A stretch of DNA of 64,000 nucleotides from Gaeumannomyces sp. JS-464 (taxonomy: Eukaryota > Ascomycota > Sordariomycetes > Magnaporthales > Magnaporthaceae): contig NGZR01000003.1 in assembly GCA_002197995.1 (NCBI GenBank), positions 5,394,001-5,458,000 on the forward strand, written 5' to 3'. The notes below the pieces were generated by a model that was given only the letters and a program-made list of their open reading frames with translations, searched no databases and was not told the DNA's origin. The position numbers were made by a program, and so were the translations under genes. Shown piece after piece: positions 10,814 to 22,945 of the stretch (the stretch's first letter is position 1; each line of letters begins with the position of its first letter).

Positions 10814-12288
10814 CGGGCGCGCATTGTTATGTCTTTGCTTGCCATCCTTGGATTCATGGGTTGAAGAAACGTTTGATGAGGATCTCCGAACAGGCTGTTT
10901 TTGTTCGTTGTTTTTCTGCCAGATCTTTGCGTTTCATTTTCGCCGTTGCTATTCTTCTCTGTTCAAGACCTGTTGTATTACTATATATCGCCTCTTGATT
11001 TCTCCCTCCTTTTTTTTTTTTTTTTCATTTCATGTTCAAACGGTTCGGGGTTTCGCGATTTAATGTGGACGGATATAGTCTGGATCGGAGAAAACGAGAG
11101 GGGCCTCTCTACCTATACACTAGACGCAAATGGGACACGATGAAATGCGAATGGGTATATGCACGTTTCCTTTTTTTTTCTTTTTTTTTTTTCGCTTTTG
11201 ACCTTGCTAGTGATTCAGTTCCCGTGATGGGAGTTTGATGTCAGGGGTGACCACCAGCCCCTTTTCTGTGCCTGCGTATTCGCGGTGCTAATGCGATATG
11301 CAACAGCGATGCCAATTCAAGCTGGTACTGGCACCCGGGGCTATCGTCGCTGAGCGCCATTGGAAGCGTTGTGGCCAATGTGGAGGAGACTACGGTTCCT
11401 ATCGTACAGGCTCAAAAGGGGAAATAGAAGGAGTGGAGGGGTGCAGACTGGGAGGTTGGCGCGATAAGATAATGTTGGTGCGGGGAATTTGCTTGCCTGA
11501 GTGGACGTCGCCTGCAGGCCACAGACAAAAGACAAGGAAAGACTCAGAGCACAGGATCGCTTAGGTCGGTTGCATTGCGCCGAAGCACCAAGAAAAAAAA
11601 TCCAATGCCCGACTGGACCAACCCTACTTACTGTTGCTGCAGCGCTACAACGTGCACCTGGCTCTCGCTGCAAGCACATTGATGCAATGCGGGGTTCCCC
11701 TTTGGTCAAGCGCGACGTTTGGCTGGAGACCACCTAATTTGTCAAGGATTTGTTAGCCATGCACGCTGCCGTTGGCGGGGCTCAGGACTGATTCAGGCCC
11801 GAATTAGTCAAGACGGGGTAATCACGCCTCAGCAAGTGCCCCCTATTGTATTTTTGTCCCCCACGGCAACAAAACCCCTCCACAACCGATGCCAAGGCTC
11901 GACACACACACAGCCTCTGCGGCAGAGATGGGAGTGCCCCTCACCTCGGGGCTTAACTCGCGAGCACCGCTTTCCCCACGCCGGCCGTCCCTGGGCAACC
12001 ACGGCGGACAGGGCAGGGGGTTCAGAGACGGCGGGGGAGAAAATAATGGACGATGCTACCCTAGTTTGACCGTGACGCGGGTCTGATAAACGTCACCTAT
12101 GTTCATTCATATGCCTCGTCCCGCCCCATCCCGCTCCTGAAGTCTCTTTTGACAGCTCGTGCCTCTCTGCTCCCCCACGCTTCGGTGAACCGCCCGTCTT
12201 GAGACGAGTACCGCTCAAGGCACAACTCCATTTGTATCATAAAACCATTCTCTCACTCGCAAAGCTCACAGAGACACAACGAATCGCC
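10814..12288. other. Intergenic, tandem spacer
   Basis: 3' region of the Fic1-like gene with T-rich tracts at about 11009-11027 and 11170-11192, then spacer, then the leader of the monooxygenase gene ending ..AATCGCC before ATG 12289. Short open frames here have no similarity I can name. Confidence 0.55.
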
Positions 12289-14349
12289 ATGGCAGAAGCG
12301 ACGGCACCCCCCGCCACCACCGTCAAGACGGATGTGGTGATCGTCGGCGCGGGCCCCGCCGGCGCATCGCTCGCGTGCTTCTTGACGTCGTACGGCATCA
12401 AGGGTATCATCGTCGACCTCAACTCGACGAGCGCCGAGACGCCGCGCGCCCACATCACCAACATGGCTGCCCTGGGTGAGTGTTTGTCTTTGAAGGCGTC
12501 TTGAGGACCAAATTACACACCGGTCGGATACTTCGCGGGTATGCCTGACTTACACACGCACAACAGAGTGCCTGAGAGACATTGGCCTGGAGAAGAAGTG
12601 CCTGCAGCTGGCCACCAAGGGAGACTCGATGATCCATACGCGCTGGTGCTACAGCATGGCCGGGAGGGAGTACGCCCGGATACACTCGTGGGGCAACGAC
12701 CCGAAGCGGAGAGTGAGTGCGAAACAAGACAAGACGCCCTTCTGTACATATATCTTGCTCTGACACAGGACATCCACATACACAGGGAGAGTACAAGCGC
12801 GCCAGCCCCTGCCAGCCCGTCGACCTGCCGCAGACGCTCCTGGAGCCGGAGCTGGTGCGGCACGCGACGCTGAACGGGTTCCAGATCCGGTGGGACACCG
12901 AGTTCAAGACCTTTGTCGACCACGGCGCCGACTCGGGCGTCACCGTCACGGTGCTGGACAAGGTGACGGGGCTGACTTACGCCATTGCGGCGCGCTACCT
13001 GCTGGGCGCCGACGGCGCTCGCTCGCGCATCGTGTCGCAGCTCGAGCTGCCGCTCGTCCGCAGCCCCGGCGGCGGGCCTGCCATCAATGTGCAGGTGCGC
13101 GCCGACCTGTCGCACCTGATGAGGTCGCGCACCGGCAACCTGCACTGGGTCATGCAGCCCGACCGCGAGCACACCGACTTTGCCTTCTTCACCGTCGTGC
13201 GCATGGTCAAGCCCTGGACCGAGTGGATGTTCATCCTGTTCCCGCTCCCCGGCTACTCGATGGAGAACAGGCCCAGCATGGACGACTACAGCCGCAGCGT
13301 GCGCGCCACCATCGGTGATGACACGCCCTTTGAGATCATCCGGGTCAACACCTGGACAGTTAACGAGATCGTGGCGTCGACGTACCAGAAGGGCAACGTC
13401 TTCTGCCTCGGCGACGCCGTCCACCGCCACCCGCCCTTCAACGGCCTCGGGTCCAACACGTGCATCCAGGACTCTTTTAACCTCGCCTGGAAGATGCGTA
13501 TGTGATGCAGGGTAGGTTCGAGTGTTGGAGCACACGGGTAACAGGCACCCATACACTGCCGCACCGGCTAACAGCAACTCAACAACAGGCAAGGCCGGCC
13601 CCGCCCTCCTGGACACATACACGCCCGAGCGGCAGCCTGTAGGAAAAGGCATCGTCAAGCGGGCCAATGACGGCTTCCGCGACCACAACCACGTCTTCAC
13701 GGCACTGGGCCACCTGCTCCCGACCGTCGACGAGCGGCGCGCCGCCGTGGCCGAGCTGGCCGCCAACACACCTGCCGGCCGCAAGCGCCGCGCCGACCTG
13801 CAGTGGGCCATCGCCAACTCGGAGCACGAGTTCCACGGCCTGGGCATCGAGATGAACCAGCGCTACGCCGGCGTCGGCTCGTCGGCCGTCTACGAGGCCG
13901 ACGACGCCGCCGACCTGGGCGACCTCTCGCTCGAGCCCGAGAACCCGGACGAGGTCCTCTACTACACGCCCAGCACCAGGCCGGGTCGCCGCCTGCCCCA
14001 CGTCTGGCTCAACACGGCCGAGCCGGGCGAGGCCGTCACCACAATCGACCTGGCCGGCAAGGGCGGCTTCCTGCTGCTCACCGGCATCGGCGGCGAGGCC
14101 TGGAAGGCGGCGGCCAAGGCGACGACCGAGAGCCTGGGCGTGCCCGTCCGCGCCGTCTCGATCGGGTACAACCAGGACTTGGAGGATGTCTACTTCGACT
14201 GGGCGCGCGTCAGGGCCGTCGACGAGTCGGGCTGCGTGCTGGCCCGCCCGGACCGCTTCGTGGCCTGGCGGTGCCGCGAGCTCAAGGGCGATGAGGCGTG
14301 GGCCACCAAGAAGCTGGACGAGGTGCTGAGGGCCATCCTGTCGAGGTAG
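12289..14349 (+). CDS. FAD-dependent class A monooxygenase, TfdB/phenol-hydroxylase type
   Basis: Four exons (12289-12475, 12567-12712, 12786-13497, 13589-14349) join in phase to 601 residues with no breaks. The FAD Rossmann motif GAGPAG is at residues 20-25, the DG motif (LLGADGARSR) near 184-191, and the second FAD motif GDAVHRHPPFNGLGSN near 320. These place it in the PF01494 family of flavin hydroxylases; the C-terminal 160 residues match the thioredoxin-like dimerisation domain of phenol 2-monooxygenase (DLAGKGGFLLLTGIGGEAW). Such enzymes hydroxylate phenols with NAD(P)H and O2. Substrate cannot be told. No biosynthetic neighbours suggest a secondary-metabolite cluster, so breakdown of an aromatic compound is the likeliest role. 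No signal peptide, so cytosolic. Confidence 0.9.
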
Positions 14350-14648
14350 TGGCGGGTTGGGGGGACAAAGGCGTCGGAAACGAGTATTTTTTTTCACTGA
14401 GATCTAGCGGGTGTTCCAACCTCGATCACTGGGTTTGGAGGTTCCAATAGCAGAGCGGGATATGACGAATGCGATTCGATAAAGACGACTTCGAATGTTT
14501 TTAAGATCTACTTGTATCTTTGTTTAAGCGTTATCATTTCGGGCCCCCTGATGATGCTCATGATGCGCTTGACTGTGAAAGGACCTGTCAGCATATGCTC
14601 TGTAGCAATTTTGGTTTCACGCCAGGGACTCGGCGAGGTCAAGATGGA

Positions 14649-15291
14649 TCAGAGCGCTTTTCTCGACTCACATTCAGCCAGGCTAGAGCCGGCCGTCTTG
14701 CTCCTCCTGCTCACGACGTCCTCGCAGACGCGGCAGCACCACGCCGCGACTAGCGCGTCCCTCGCGCGCCGGCTCAGCGGCGCCAGCACCACGAGCCGGT
14801 ACAGCCCGTCGGCCTCGCCCTGGTCCTCGCGCGCGACCAGCCAGCCGGTCCCCATGCCGCCTGCGCTGCCGCCAGCGTCAGCATCAGCATCGCCTCCCGC
14901 GTCGCCGTCGGGCGCGCACTGGCCGTACGCGAACCACTGCAGCACCCCCTTGTCCGCCGCCCTGCCGCCGCCGCCGCCGCCGCCCTCGGGGCGCGCCTCA
15001 AACAGCAGCTCCGCGTTGACGAGCTTTGCCTCGCCGCCGCCGCCCCTGGCCCGCTCGAGCCGCCACGCCTGGCACCCGCCGGCGCGGCCCGCAGACGCGA
15101 TCCACGACGACGGCGACTGCCGACGACGCCGGCTGACGGCGATGGGCCCCAAGGCGGCGCGCACCTCGGGCTCGGCCGCGTAGCCGCAGGGCCGCTTGCC
15201 GCCGGCCGCCTCGGCGGGCAGCCGCGCCAGGTTGTAGATGTGTCTGCGGCGCGTCGACACGGTGGGCACCATGGCGGCCTCGCCACCCGGC

Positions 15292-15323
<32 letters not shown>

Positions 15324-15776
15324 GTGCTGCATTTGGTCTCCCCCGCTGGCGTACGGGGGCAGCACGCCCGCCGGCCGCGGCCGCTGGCGCACCGAGTACT
15401 CGAGCCGCTCGAGCCGCACGGGACCGGTCCGGTCCGTCAGGAAGCCGACGGCGAGCGAGAGCTCGTACAGCGGCGGCGACGCGTCCTCGCCCTCGCGGCC
15501 CGAGTAGACCTGGTTCGAGGCCATGTAGAGGGTGTCGGGCGGGACGAGGGCGTCGGCGTTGTTGCGGCTGCTACCGCCGACGCCGACGCCAGCGCCTGCT
15601 GCCGCGGGTGCTGCTGTCGACCTTGCCGCCTCGGCGTAGGCTGGCGGCTCGGGCCGCCTGGGCGACGTGGGCGAGGTGGTGGCCGGGGCGGCGCCTTGCT
15701 CGGAGGATGACGACGCCGCTGCCAGCGGCACAGAGGTCAGCCTGTCCTCTGTTCTGTTTTCTGGATCCCAGCTCAT
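14649..15776 (-). CDS. Uncharacterised low-complexity fungal protein
   Basis: Single uninterrupted frame of 375 residues starting at ATG 15776. I do not recognise it with certainty. The N-terminal 80 residues are Ala/Ser/Pro-rich; residues about 80-130 (LYMASNQVYSG, PPLYELSLAVGFL, RLERLEYSVR) and the C-terminal third (LLFEARPE, GVLQWFAYGQ, GWLVAREDQ, RDALVAAWCCRVCEDVVS) look like a folded conserved domain. A His/Gln run (HQQHQQHQQQQQ) and poly-Gly and Asp/Ala runs are inserted. The alternation of YEL, LER and WF/VARED segments recalls tubby-C-terminal-like or LURP-one-like fungal proteins, but that is a guess. GC-rich with strong codon bias, so very likely a real gene. No signal peptide or membrane helix. 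Confidence 0.7.
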
Positions 15777-16716
15777 TGTGTTCGTTCTGTTTGTTCTGTG
15801 AGGAGCTCGATTCCCAGATAGGCCGTGGCAGCTAGCACTGGTGCCATTAGGCGAGAGTACAGACAGCCAAGTTTGCTCTCTTGATCATGCTGTCACAGAA
15901 CCTTCGGATCAATCCGGGCCATCCTTGGCTATTGGGCGGCTTGGCAAATCTTATGGTTAGCTCTTGGCTGGTGACCAAGGAAGCTTCCTCCAATAACGGC
16001 GGACCAAGAGGGGCATTGGTAGGGGGCTGAGCCAGGTCAGCAGGCGCACCACCCAGTGAGGCAGCCCGCAGCAGGAAATAAGGCGGCGGGCTTATTGCCG
16101 TTCAAACGCGAGCCGACGATCCAGGATGCGAGGCGGAGGCCACATCGACACGGCCAATCAACCAGCCTCCAGATGGGTAAATACGGAGCATTTCTACACC
16201 GTTGATCAGTACAAGCTAGGTGGTAGGCAAGGGATCTCAGCCCCTTGATCATGGTTTTCGTACCTTTTGGTGGCAATAACCGTGTCCGTAAAGCCCCGAG
16301 GCGTCCCATCGTGTCTACTCGGCACCTCATCAGTCGTACTTGCGCTATGATGGATCCCCCAAATTCAGGAGCAACGACAGAACTTGGCAGGAAACTGGTT
16401 GGAGTGGACAGTTGGCGCAAGCAAATAGTATAGCCGAGGAATATAACTTTTAGTTATCAGTTGGACCCTATTGTGACCGTTCCGAGTGCGCAACGCCGAC
16501 GCAATGCAAAACCAAAGAATAAGAAACCATGAAGGATCGAGACAAGACCGAAAGAATATCGGGGTATACACCTCAAGAAAGAAAAGAATACTAGAGAAAA
16601 AACATCCCACCCACAAGAGTCTATCAAACACCACCGACGTATGCCCCATACCTGTGATAGGATTTGGACTTCTTGGACTTGTGCTTGGCTCCGCGTCCCC
16701 ACACGCCCGCGTCCTT
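15777..16716. other. Intergenic spacer between two minus-strand genes
   Basis: Contains the promoter of the 14649-15776 gene and the 3' region of UTP15. More AT-rich than the genes around it, especially 16440-16640. No coding signal. Confidence 0.55.
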
Positions 16717-18420
16717 CTAGGACTCGGAGCTGACCAGGAGCGTCTCGAGCATGCCGCCTGTCTGGCAGGCCATCTGCGCCCTCTCGACCTCGCGCACGAC
16801 CTGGCTCCGCAGGTTGCGGAAGCCCCTCTCAAGCTCGGGTGACCGGTCCGCGAACTCGGCGTACTGGTCGAGCAGGTGCAGGCCGACGTCAACGCAGACC
16901 GAGACGTAACGGGGGTCGACAATGTGGCGGCACGCCCACTGCAGCACCGGCTGCACCGTCTCCTCGTCGCGGCCCTCGAGCGCGTGCGACAGCGCGCTGC
17001 GGTGCCGCAGCGCCGTCAAGCACGACAACACCGCCGACCGGCTGGCCTCGGGCGACGCCGGGTCCAGCACCCGGTCCAGCGCCTGCCGGTGGCGCTGATG
17101 CCTCAGGTCCTGCTGCCACCGGGGCTCTTTGGCGGCGCGCCGCTTGCGCCCGCCTGTCGCCGCGGCGCCTTTTGCCGTCACGGCCGAGTCGCCAATGACA
17201 AAGTCGGCCGACAGCCCGGCCTTATCGAGCGCGAGCGAGTGCGCGGCCGCCCGCTTCCTCTTGTCGCGGGCCGCGTCACCCGCGCGCAGTTCTGCAATGT
17301 CGGTCGCGGTCCTGGCGGCCTCAAGCTCGCGGGCGCGGTCGGCGGCGGCGCCGGTGAGGCGGGTACGGATGCTGAGCAGGCCCGAAGCCATGCCGACGGC
17401 GAGGTGGCGGTCCGAGGCGGCGGCGCCCGCAGTCACTACTGCCACGGACAGGACGGGCGAGGGGTACTTGATGCTGGCCGCGACGTTCCAGTTGCCCGAC
17501 TCGGCGTCGTAGATTTTGACATGGCCGTCCAGCCCTCCCGAGAGCACGCGACGACCATTGCTGGCCAGGCAGAGCGAGGTCACGGTCTTCTGGTGGTTCG
17601 TGAGGGTGCGGATGGGGCGGGCGTGCACGACGTCGAGAACCGAGATGGAGTTGCCCGAAGCGGCGAGGATGGTGGTGCCCGAGGGCAGCGGCAGGACGGC
17701 CTCGATCGGGGCCTGGTGGGCAAAGGCCAGGACGGCGGGGCCGGGCACGCGGGCGTCCCAGAGGCGGACGGTGGAGTCGTAGGAGCCGGTGACGAGGATG
17801 TTGCCGCCGCCGCCAGGGCCAGCAGGCCCGGTCATGAAAGCGCCGCTGCGGACGTAGTCTTGGTGGCCCACAAACGTGCGGACGGGGTCGGCCGAGGGCA
17901 GGTCCCAGAGGCGGACCGTCTTGTCGTCGGAGCAGCTCATGAGCGTCGTCAAGTCGGCGGGGCGCGGCGACCACTTGGTGACCCAGACCGGCTGCTTGTG
18001 GACATGCCAGGTACGCAGGACGGCGGCGCGGCTGGAGCCGGCGACGTCGAAAACCTGCATGCGGCCCGTGTCGTCGCCGGCGAGGAGGACGCGGCCGTCG
18101 GGGCGGATCTCACCGCAGCGGGCGGCGGCGTCGAAGCGGCCGATGGTCTTGAGCGGCTCGCGGCGGCGGATGCTGTAGACATCGACACGGGGGCCGGCGG
18201 TGACGGCGAACAGGTCGTTATTCCTGGCCACCGATGTCGACGAGGCCGAGGTGTAGGAGCCCGTCGGGGTGGGGAAGCTGATGTGCGACACGGGCCATGA
18301 CGCCGTCGACGTGTGCGATTTCTGGTTCGTGAAGGACTTCCAGTACTTTTGCTCGGCCGTGACGGGCGAGGGGCCCGCAGGCAGCTTCAATTGCTCTAGT
18401 GGCACAACTTCGGCCGCCAT
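16717..18420 (-). CDS. utp15: U3 snoRNP-associated WD40 protein UTP15
   Basis: Single intact frame. I choose ATG 18420 (MAAEVVPLEQLKLPAGPSPVT) rather than the in-frame ATG at 18537, because family members begin at this point; this gives 567 residues against about 510 in yeast. The N-terminal half carries WD40 repeats with clear endings: TTLMSCSDDKTVRLWDL, NILVTGSYDSTVRLWDA, RRVLSGGLDGHVKIYDA. The C-terminal 170 residues (RHQRHRQALDRVLDPASPE, SALSHALEGRDEETVQPVLQW, YVSVCVDVGLHLLDQYAE) match the UTP15 C-terminal domain. UTP15 is a t-UTP/UTP-A subunit of the small-subunit processome in the nucleolus, needed for pre-18S processing and linked to rDNA transcription. A basic linker (KRKRAAAHS, GGRKRRAAKE) may be a nucleolar signal. 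Confidence 0.93.
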   Translation of the reverse strand: MAAEVVPLEQLKLPAGPSPVTAEQKYWKSFTNQKSHTSTASWPVSHISFPTPTGSYTSASSTSVARNNDLFAVTAGPRVDVYSIRRREPLKTIGRFDAAARCGEIRPDGRVLLAGDDTGRMQVFDVAGSSRAAVLRTWHVHKQPVWVTKWSPRPADLTTLMSCSDDKTVRLWDLPSADPVRTFVGHQDYVRSGAFMTGPAGPGGGGNILVTGSYDSTVRLWDARVPGPAVLAFAHQAPIEAVLPLPSGTTILAASGNSISVLDVVHARPIRTLTNHQKTVTSLCLASNGRRVLSGGLDGHVKIYDAESGNWNVAASIKYPSPVLSVAVVTAGAAASDRHLAVGMASGLLSIRTRLTGAAADRARELEAARTATDIAELRAGDAARDKRKRAAAHSLALDKAGLSADFVIGDSAVTAKGAAATGGRKRRAAKEPRWQQDLRHQRHRQALDRVLDPASPEASRSAVLSCLTALRHRSALSHALEGRDEETVQPVLQWACRHIVDPRYVSVCVDVGLHLLDQYAEFADRSPELERGFRNLRSQVVREVERAQMACQTGGMLETLLVSSES

Positions 18421-18718
18421 TTTGCTTGTGCTGCGTGCGCTGGCTTGACCTGAGACTGAAAATGAACTGGCGCAAACTTCAAGGCGCTCTCTCTGCGATT
18501 GCTCAAGATATTTTTTTCTGCTGTTCTCCACCGCCATTGTGGGGAGGACCTCGGTGCACGATGATTGGTCAAGTGGCCACTATCCCTGCAGGCTGTATCC
18601 ACCTCCTGCCCGCCGATCGCTCTCACTAACGAGTCCCCTGGCCGTGCCGTTTCTTTCTTGATCTTATAGAGCGGACGCCCTCGGCAACCACGAGCGGCTT
18701 CCAAGCATCTGCCACCAC

Positions 18719-20526
18719 CTACAAAGCATATCGAAACATGAACTGCGTATCATTAGCGAGTGCTTCTTTGTGTGGTGGAACAGGGCACCAACCAATTCTG
18801 CTTACTTACGTTATCTTTATCTGTGACATCTTCAAAACCTTGCCGGTCGCCGATGCGCTTCAGCCCGGCAATCTCGTCCAGACTCTTCATTGCTAGCTTC
18901 TTGTTGCGTCTCCTATTCTCCACCGCGTACATGAGACGCAATATCTGGGCGAGAACGAGCGTGAGAAGGAAGCTGCAAAGCATGGAGATGATACCGCTCT
19001 TGTAGACGGGCGCCTCCGAGCTGACGAAGAACTGCGGACCGGCGATTTGGCCGACGCCGAAGCCCACAAAGGACCAGCCAAGAGCCACCGAGCGCTTGGT
19101 GCTCCCGGCCACGTTTGTGGCCAGAAGCCCAAGCGAGATGGTGTAGGCCACCGGGTGGAAGCCGAGCATCCAGAAGCCTGCCATCCGGCCCCATTTGCTC
19201 TCGAGAGGCAACTGTGAAATAAGGATTGTGCCGGCTATCTGGGAGGACGCAGTTTAGTCTTGCGCTATTTGCCGCGCGGCCGCTCCCGGTGCCTGTCCGC
19301 CATGAAATGGACTCACTGGTGGCACCATGGCTAGGCTGGCGATGTGCAGCCGGGAGTTCGGGAATCTCGAGGTCAGCAGCCCACAGCCCAGCTGTGTAAT
19401 AGCCTGGATGGCCGAGTACGGCAGCAACATGAGCGTCGCCTGCAGAGGGTCAAACCCGAAACCCGAGATGATGAGCGGCCCAAACGCGAACCCCCCTGCT
19501 GCGATGGCAATGACGAACTGGATCAGCCCGAGGACGACAACTTTGAGGTCCGTGATGGCCTCGACGACCTGCGCCTTGACGAATCGTCTGCTCTTGGTCC
19601 CCATCTTGTTCTCAATCACCCGCTGGACTGCCACTACCTTCTCTTCTGCGTTCAGCCACCTGACCTGTGCCGGGCTGTCAGGCACAAAAACCAAAAAGAC
19701 AACTCCCCATACGATGGTGGCGGATCCCAAGATGAGGAAGATGTACCGCCACGAGGACAAGCCCCCGTGGATATGGCCGATGCCGAAGACGGCAAGCGAC
19801 CCAACGAAACCGCCCACGCCGAGAAAGGAGAGCCACAGGGCCGACCTCCCGGCCTGCTCGTGGCGCGTCCACCATATGCTGGTCATGGCCACGAAGCTTG
19901 GTGAGATGGTTGCCTCGGTCATTCCCAGTACGAATCTTGCCGCGGCAAGTCCGGCGAAGGACGAGCTAGCTGCTGTTGCCATGAGAACGAATCCCCATAT
20001 TATAATGTTGCATCCCAGGAACTTGGCGATTGGGAACCTCTGGATGACGGCTATGCCTGGATATCTGACCGATAGACCGCGTTGCGTAAGTCCGATGAAC
20101 CCAAAGCCCCGAGCCTTGTGCAAAAGAAAAAGGGTGACTGCTCTTACTGGGCAGCCATGAAGCCAAAGTAAAAGATGGACGATGCCCAAGCGAAGTCTTG
20201 TCCGGTCAGGTGGGTGTCTTGGACGATTCCATAGATGGAGCTATACGTCAAGGAAGTTTTGTCCATGAACTGCAGGGCGTAGGTGATGCATAGACACGGG
20301 AAATGTAAGCATCGAGCTTTCTCCGGACAAGACGCGACTCCTCGGGGTCCAGGTCTCCGCAGGCCAGCGCTCTAGCGGCGATACTTCCTGTCTCGTCCTC
20401 GATGTCGCTAACGTTGATAACTACCCCAGCAGCTCTGGTCCCACCGTTGCCGGTCCCCTCCTTAGAAGATTTGGACACCGGCCTGGCAGCCTCGGAGGCA
20501 ATCTTGTCTTGATTTTTTTTCTCCAT
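18719..20526 (-). CDS. MFS permease, Dal5/allantoate (anion:cation symporter) family; one frameshift
   Basis: Starts at ATG 20526. Exon 1 (20526-20148) gives a hydrophilic N-terminus then the first membrane segment (CLCITYALQFMDKTSLTYSS). Exon 2 (20064 to about 19314) follows a 83-nt intron and carries the central helices, including AARFVLGMTEATISPSF and the loop WWTRHEQAGRSALW typical of Dal5-like carriers. Exon 3 (about 19243 to 18824) carries the last helices. A short 3' intron (40-43 nt) would give the family-like ending NDTQFMFRYAL with stop at 18719-18721; this last exon is less certain. The frame breaks at about 20303: KLDAYI and FPCLCITYALQFMD are in different frames, and one extra T in the T3 run there would join them. 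Relatives import allantoate, nicotinate, pantothenate, biotin or dipeptides; the substrate here is unknown. Confidence 0.85.
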
Positions 20527-21292
20527 GGTGGAAATACACTTGCGTGGCATTTGCATCGCGCAGGATGGGCGAAGAAAATGTGGCGGCCTAATGGCTGTAA
20601 TTATCCTCTTCGCTTTTCCCTCCGATAACAAGCCCGGCCTTCTTCATAATCCAGGCCAGAACATGCAAGTAAAATTGCCAAATAAGCTGACTCGAAAAAG
20701 CGGCGTTAGCGGGCAAATGTTCTGGCTTTCAGGTTTCATGTTTTATGCTTTCTCTTCACACTTCTGTTTTCTGGACCGACCCCAACAAGTTCGGAGGATT
20801 TGACCGGCCGGCCCAGGCCGACAGCGATCAACGAGGGAGAACCCGTTGTGAACTGGCCTTGGTGGTAACCTTGTGCGTTCGCATGACATTGAGACACAGG
20901 ACGACAAATCAAGCACGACAAAACTCAACTATCAGGAGGGAATGCAGAAAGACACAAGGCTTCCAAGCACCCACATGACTACCTGCGGTTACCTGCGTCG
21001 CTGTTGTGGACTGCTGGACGTAGAATTGAGGAGGACCAAAGGCCTCGGGCTGTGAGGCAGTCCACGAAAGACATGATATGCAGCCAGACCATTTTGGAGC
21101 GTGGACGGCCCACAGGCCGGGGTGCCGGTGTAACATCAGGTGGGGTGGAGACATTGGCATTGAACGAGACATCATCCGAGCATAAACTGACGACAGGGGA
21201 GTGTCGCCCAGCTCGTCCAACATTCTCAGCTACCCCTTGTGTGTGCATTGCATGTTTCCCGTATCAATATCCGATCAAGCGCTACAGACAAT
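20527..21292. other. Intergenic, divergent promoter region
   Basis: Separates the MFS permease (-) from the M20 peptidase (+), whose start sites face away from each other. No gene is supported. No operator I can recognise. Confidence 0.55.
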
Positions 21293-22945
21293 ATGTCCTT
21301 GATTGAGGACGACTACGTGCTGGTCTCTCCGGAAGAGGCCCACGCCGGAGACAATGCGGCCGGTCAAGGACTCATCGGTGATGTCAGCCGCTTCATCGAC
21401 GGCATCGCTGACGAACTGTGGCCCGTCAACATGAAAATCCACGACACGCCCGAGACCGGATACAGGGAGTTTATTGCGCATGAGACCTTAACAAAGTTCA
21501 TGGCCTCTAGGCCTGGCTGGAAGGTCACGCCGTCGGCCTACGGCATGGCCACTGCCTGGGTCGCCGTTTTTGATAGCGGCAAGAAAGGCCCTGTCGTATC
21601 GTTCAATGCGGAAATGGGTAAACGCGAATACGCACTTATTTGTCCCCTACTTTTGGCCTGGCGACTTGTTAGCGACGGCATGCTGATCAGCAGAGAGAAT
21701 TGCTGAGACTTGGAAAAATACCAGATGCGCTCAAGGACATCGGCCACGCGTGCGGCCACAACCTGATAGCGAGCGCCTCGGTGGCAGGAGCCTTGGCCAC
21801 GGCCGAGATTATCACCCGCCGTGACCTGGGCGGCAAGGTCGTGATTTTCGGCACGCCCGCGGAAGAAGGTAAACCGACTTCAAGCCGCCGCCCGTAGCCA
21901 TCAAATTTTGGGACTGAACAAATACTCACTCGCGTGCGACTTTGAGGCGGCGGAGGCAAGATCAAGCTACTCGAAGCCGGCGCCTACAAGGACCACCGCG
22001 TCGACATCAGCCTGATCGCCCACCCCGGCAAGACGCCCGACAGCGCCCTGGTCCACACGTCTGCTCTGACCTTCTACAAGGTGCAATACCTTGGGCGTGA
22101 GGCCCACGCGGCCGCGAACCCGTGGCTCGGCATCAACGCCCTCGATGCCATGGTGACGGTAAGTAGCCTCGCCCTAAAAATACTAAATAATACAAACTCC
22201 TGTAGAGAAGACGTTAAGTTGCTGATAGCAAGATGTCTTTGGCTGTGACAGGCTTACAACGCCGTGTCTGTCCTGCGGCAACAAACCATGCCCGGAGATG
22301 TGATACAAACCTGCATCACCAACGGCGGCCTGCGGCCAAACATCATCCACTCCTACACCTCAGCAGAATGGGTTGTGCGCGCTAGCACACAGGCTCGGCT
22401 CGATGTGCTGAAAGAAAAGGCCAAAGCCTGCTTTGGAGCCGGGGCGACCGCCACCGGTGCAACCGTCAAAATCACGGAACGCCGGTCCTACAAAGGTACT
22501 AAAGTTGTAAGGCCATCAGTCGAGATCACGTCTTCACACGGCTCATTAGACTCATCTAATGCCCAAAACATCAAAAACAGACCACATCCCCAACCACGTG
22601 CTGGCCGCCTCGTACACGAAGCACTTCAACGCCCTGTCGCCGCCGCACCCGATCCCGACGGACCCGGACGTGGACGAGGCCAGGGGCCGCACCATGGCCA
22701 GCACGGACCAGGGCGACGTCAGCCACGCCCTGCCGAGCCTGCACCCGGGCTTCTCCATCGACGCCCCCGGGGAGGCCAACGGCCCGCACAACCCGCAGTT
22801 TGCCGCGTCGGCCGGCACCAGGGACGCTTTTGATCGCTGCCTGCGCGCTGCCAAGGCCCTCGCCGGCACGGCGCTCGACGTACTCACCGTCGACGGGATG
22901 CTGGAACGAGTCAAGGAGGAGTGGAAGAGGGAGGTTCGCAGGTGA
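21293..22945 (+). CDS. Peptidase M20 family amidohydrolase (PM20D2/Xaa-Arg dipeptidase-like)
   Basis: Five exons (21293-21617, 21725-21868, 21947-22158, 22252-22495, 22581-22945) join in phase to 429 residues. I chose the acceptor at 21724 because it gives NAEMDALKDIGHACGHN, matching the conserved M20D core. Metal-site and catalytic elements are HACGHN, FGTPAEEG and the dimerisation-domain His in GREAHAAANPW. Family members hydrolyse amide bonds of N-acyl amino acids or dipeptides using two metal ions; PM20D2 removes wrongly formed dipeptides containing basic amino acids. No signal peptide, so cytosolic. It is divergent from the Dal5-type permease, and Dal5-family carriers can take up dipeptides or allantoate, so a shared nitrogen-scavenging role is possible but unproven. 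Confidence 0.9.

Noticed and set aside
12513..13847. Long minus-strand open frame (444 codons)
   Set aside because: Shadow of the FAD monooxygenase; GC-rich coding DNA leaves its antisense frame open.
16876..18300. Long plus-strand open frame (474 codons)
   Set aside because: Antisense shadow of UTP15, whose WD40 motifs are unmistakable.
18421..18537. Upstream in-frame ATG for UTP15
   Set aside because: The extra 39 residues are unlike family N-termini; the downstream ATG matches the conserved MAAEV start.
12289..20526. Secondary-metabolite gene cluster around the FAD monooxygenase and MFS permease
   Set aside because: No polyketide synthase, peptide synthetase, terpene cyclase or cluster regulator lies nearby; UTP15, a housekeeping gene, sits between them.
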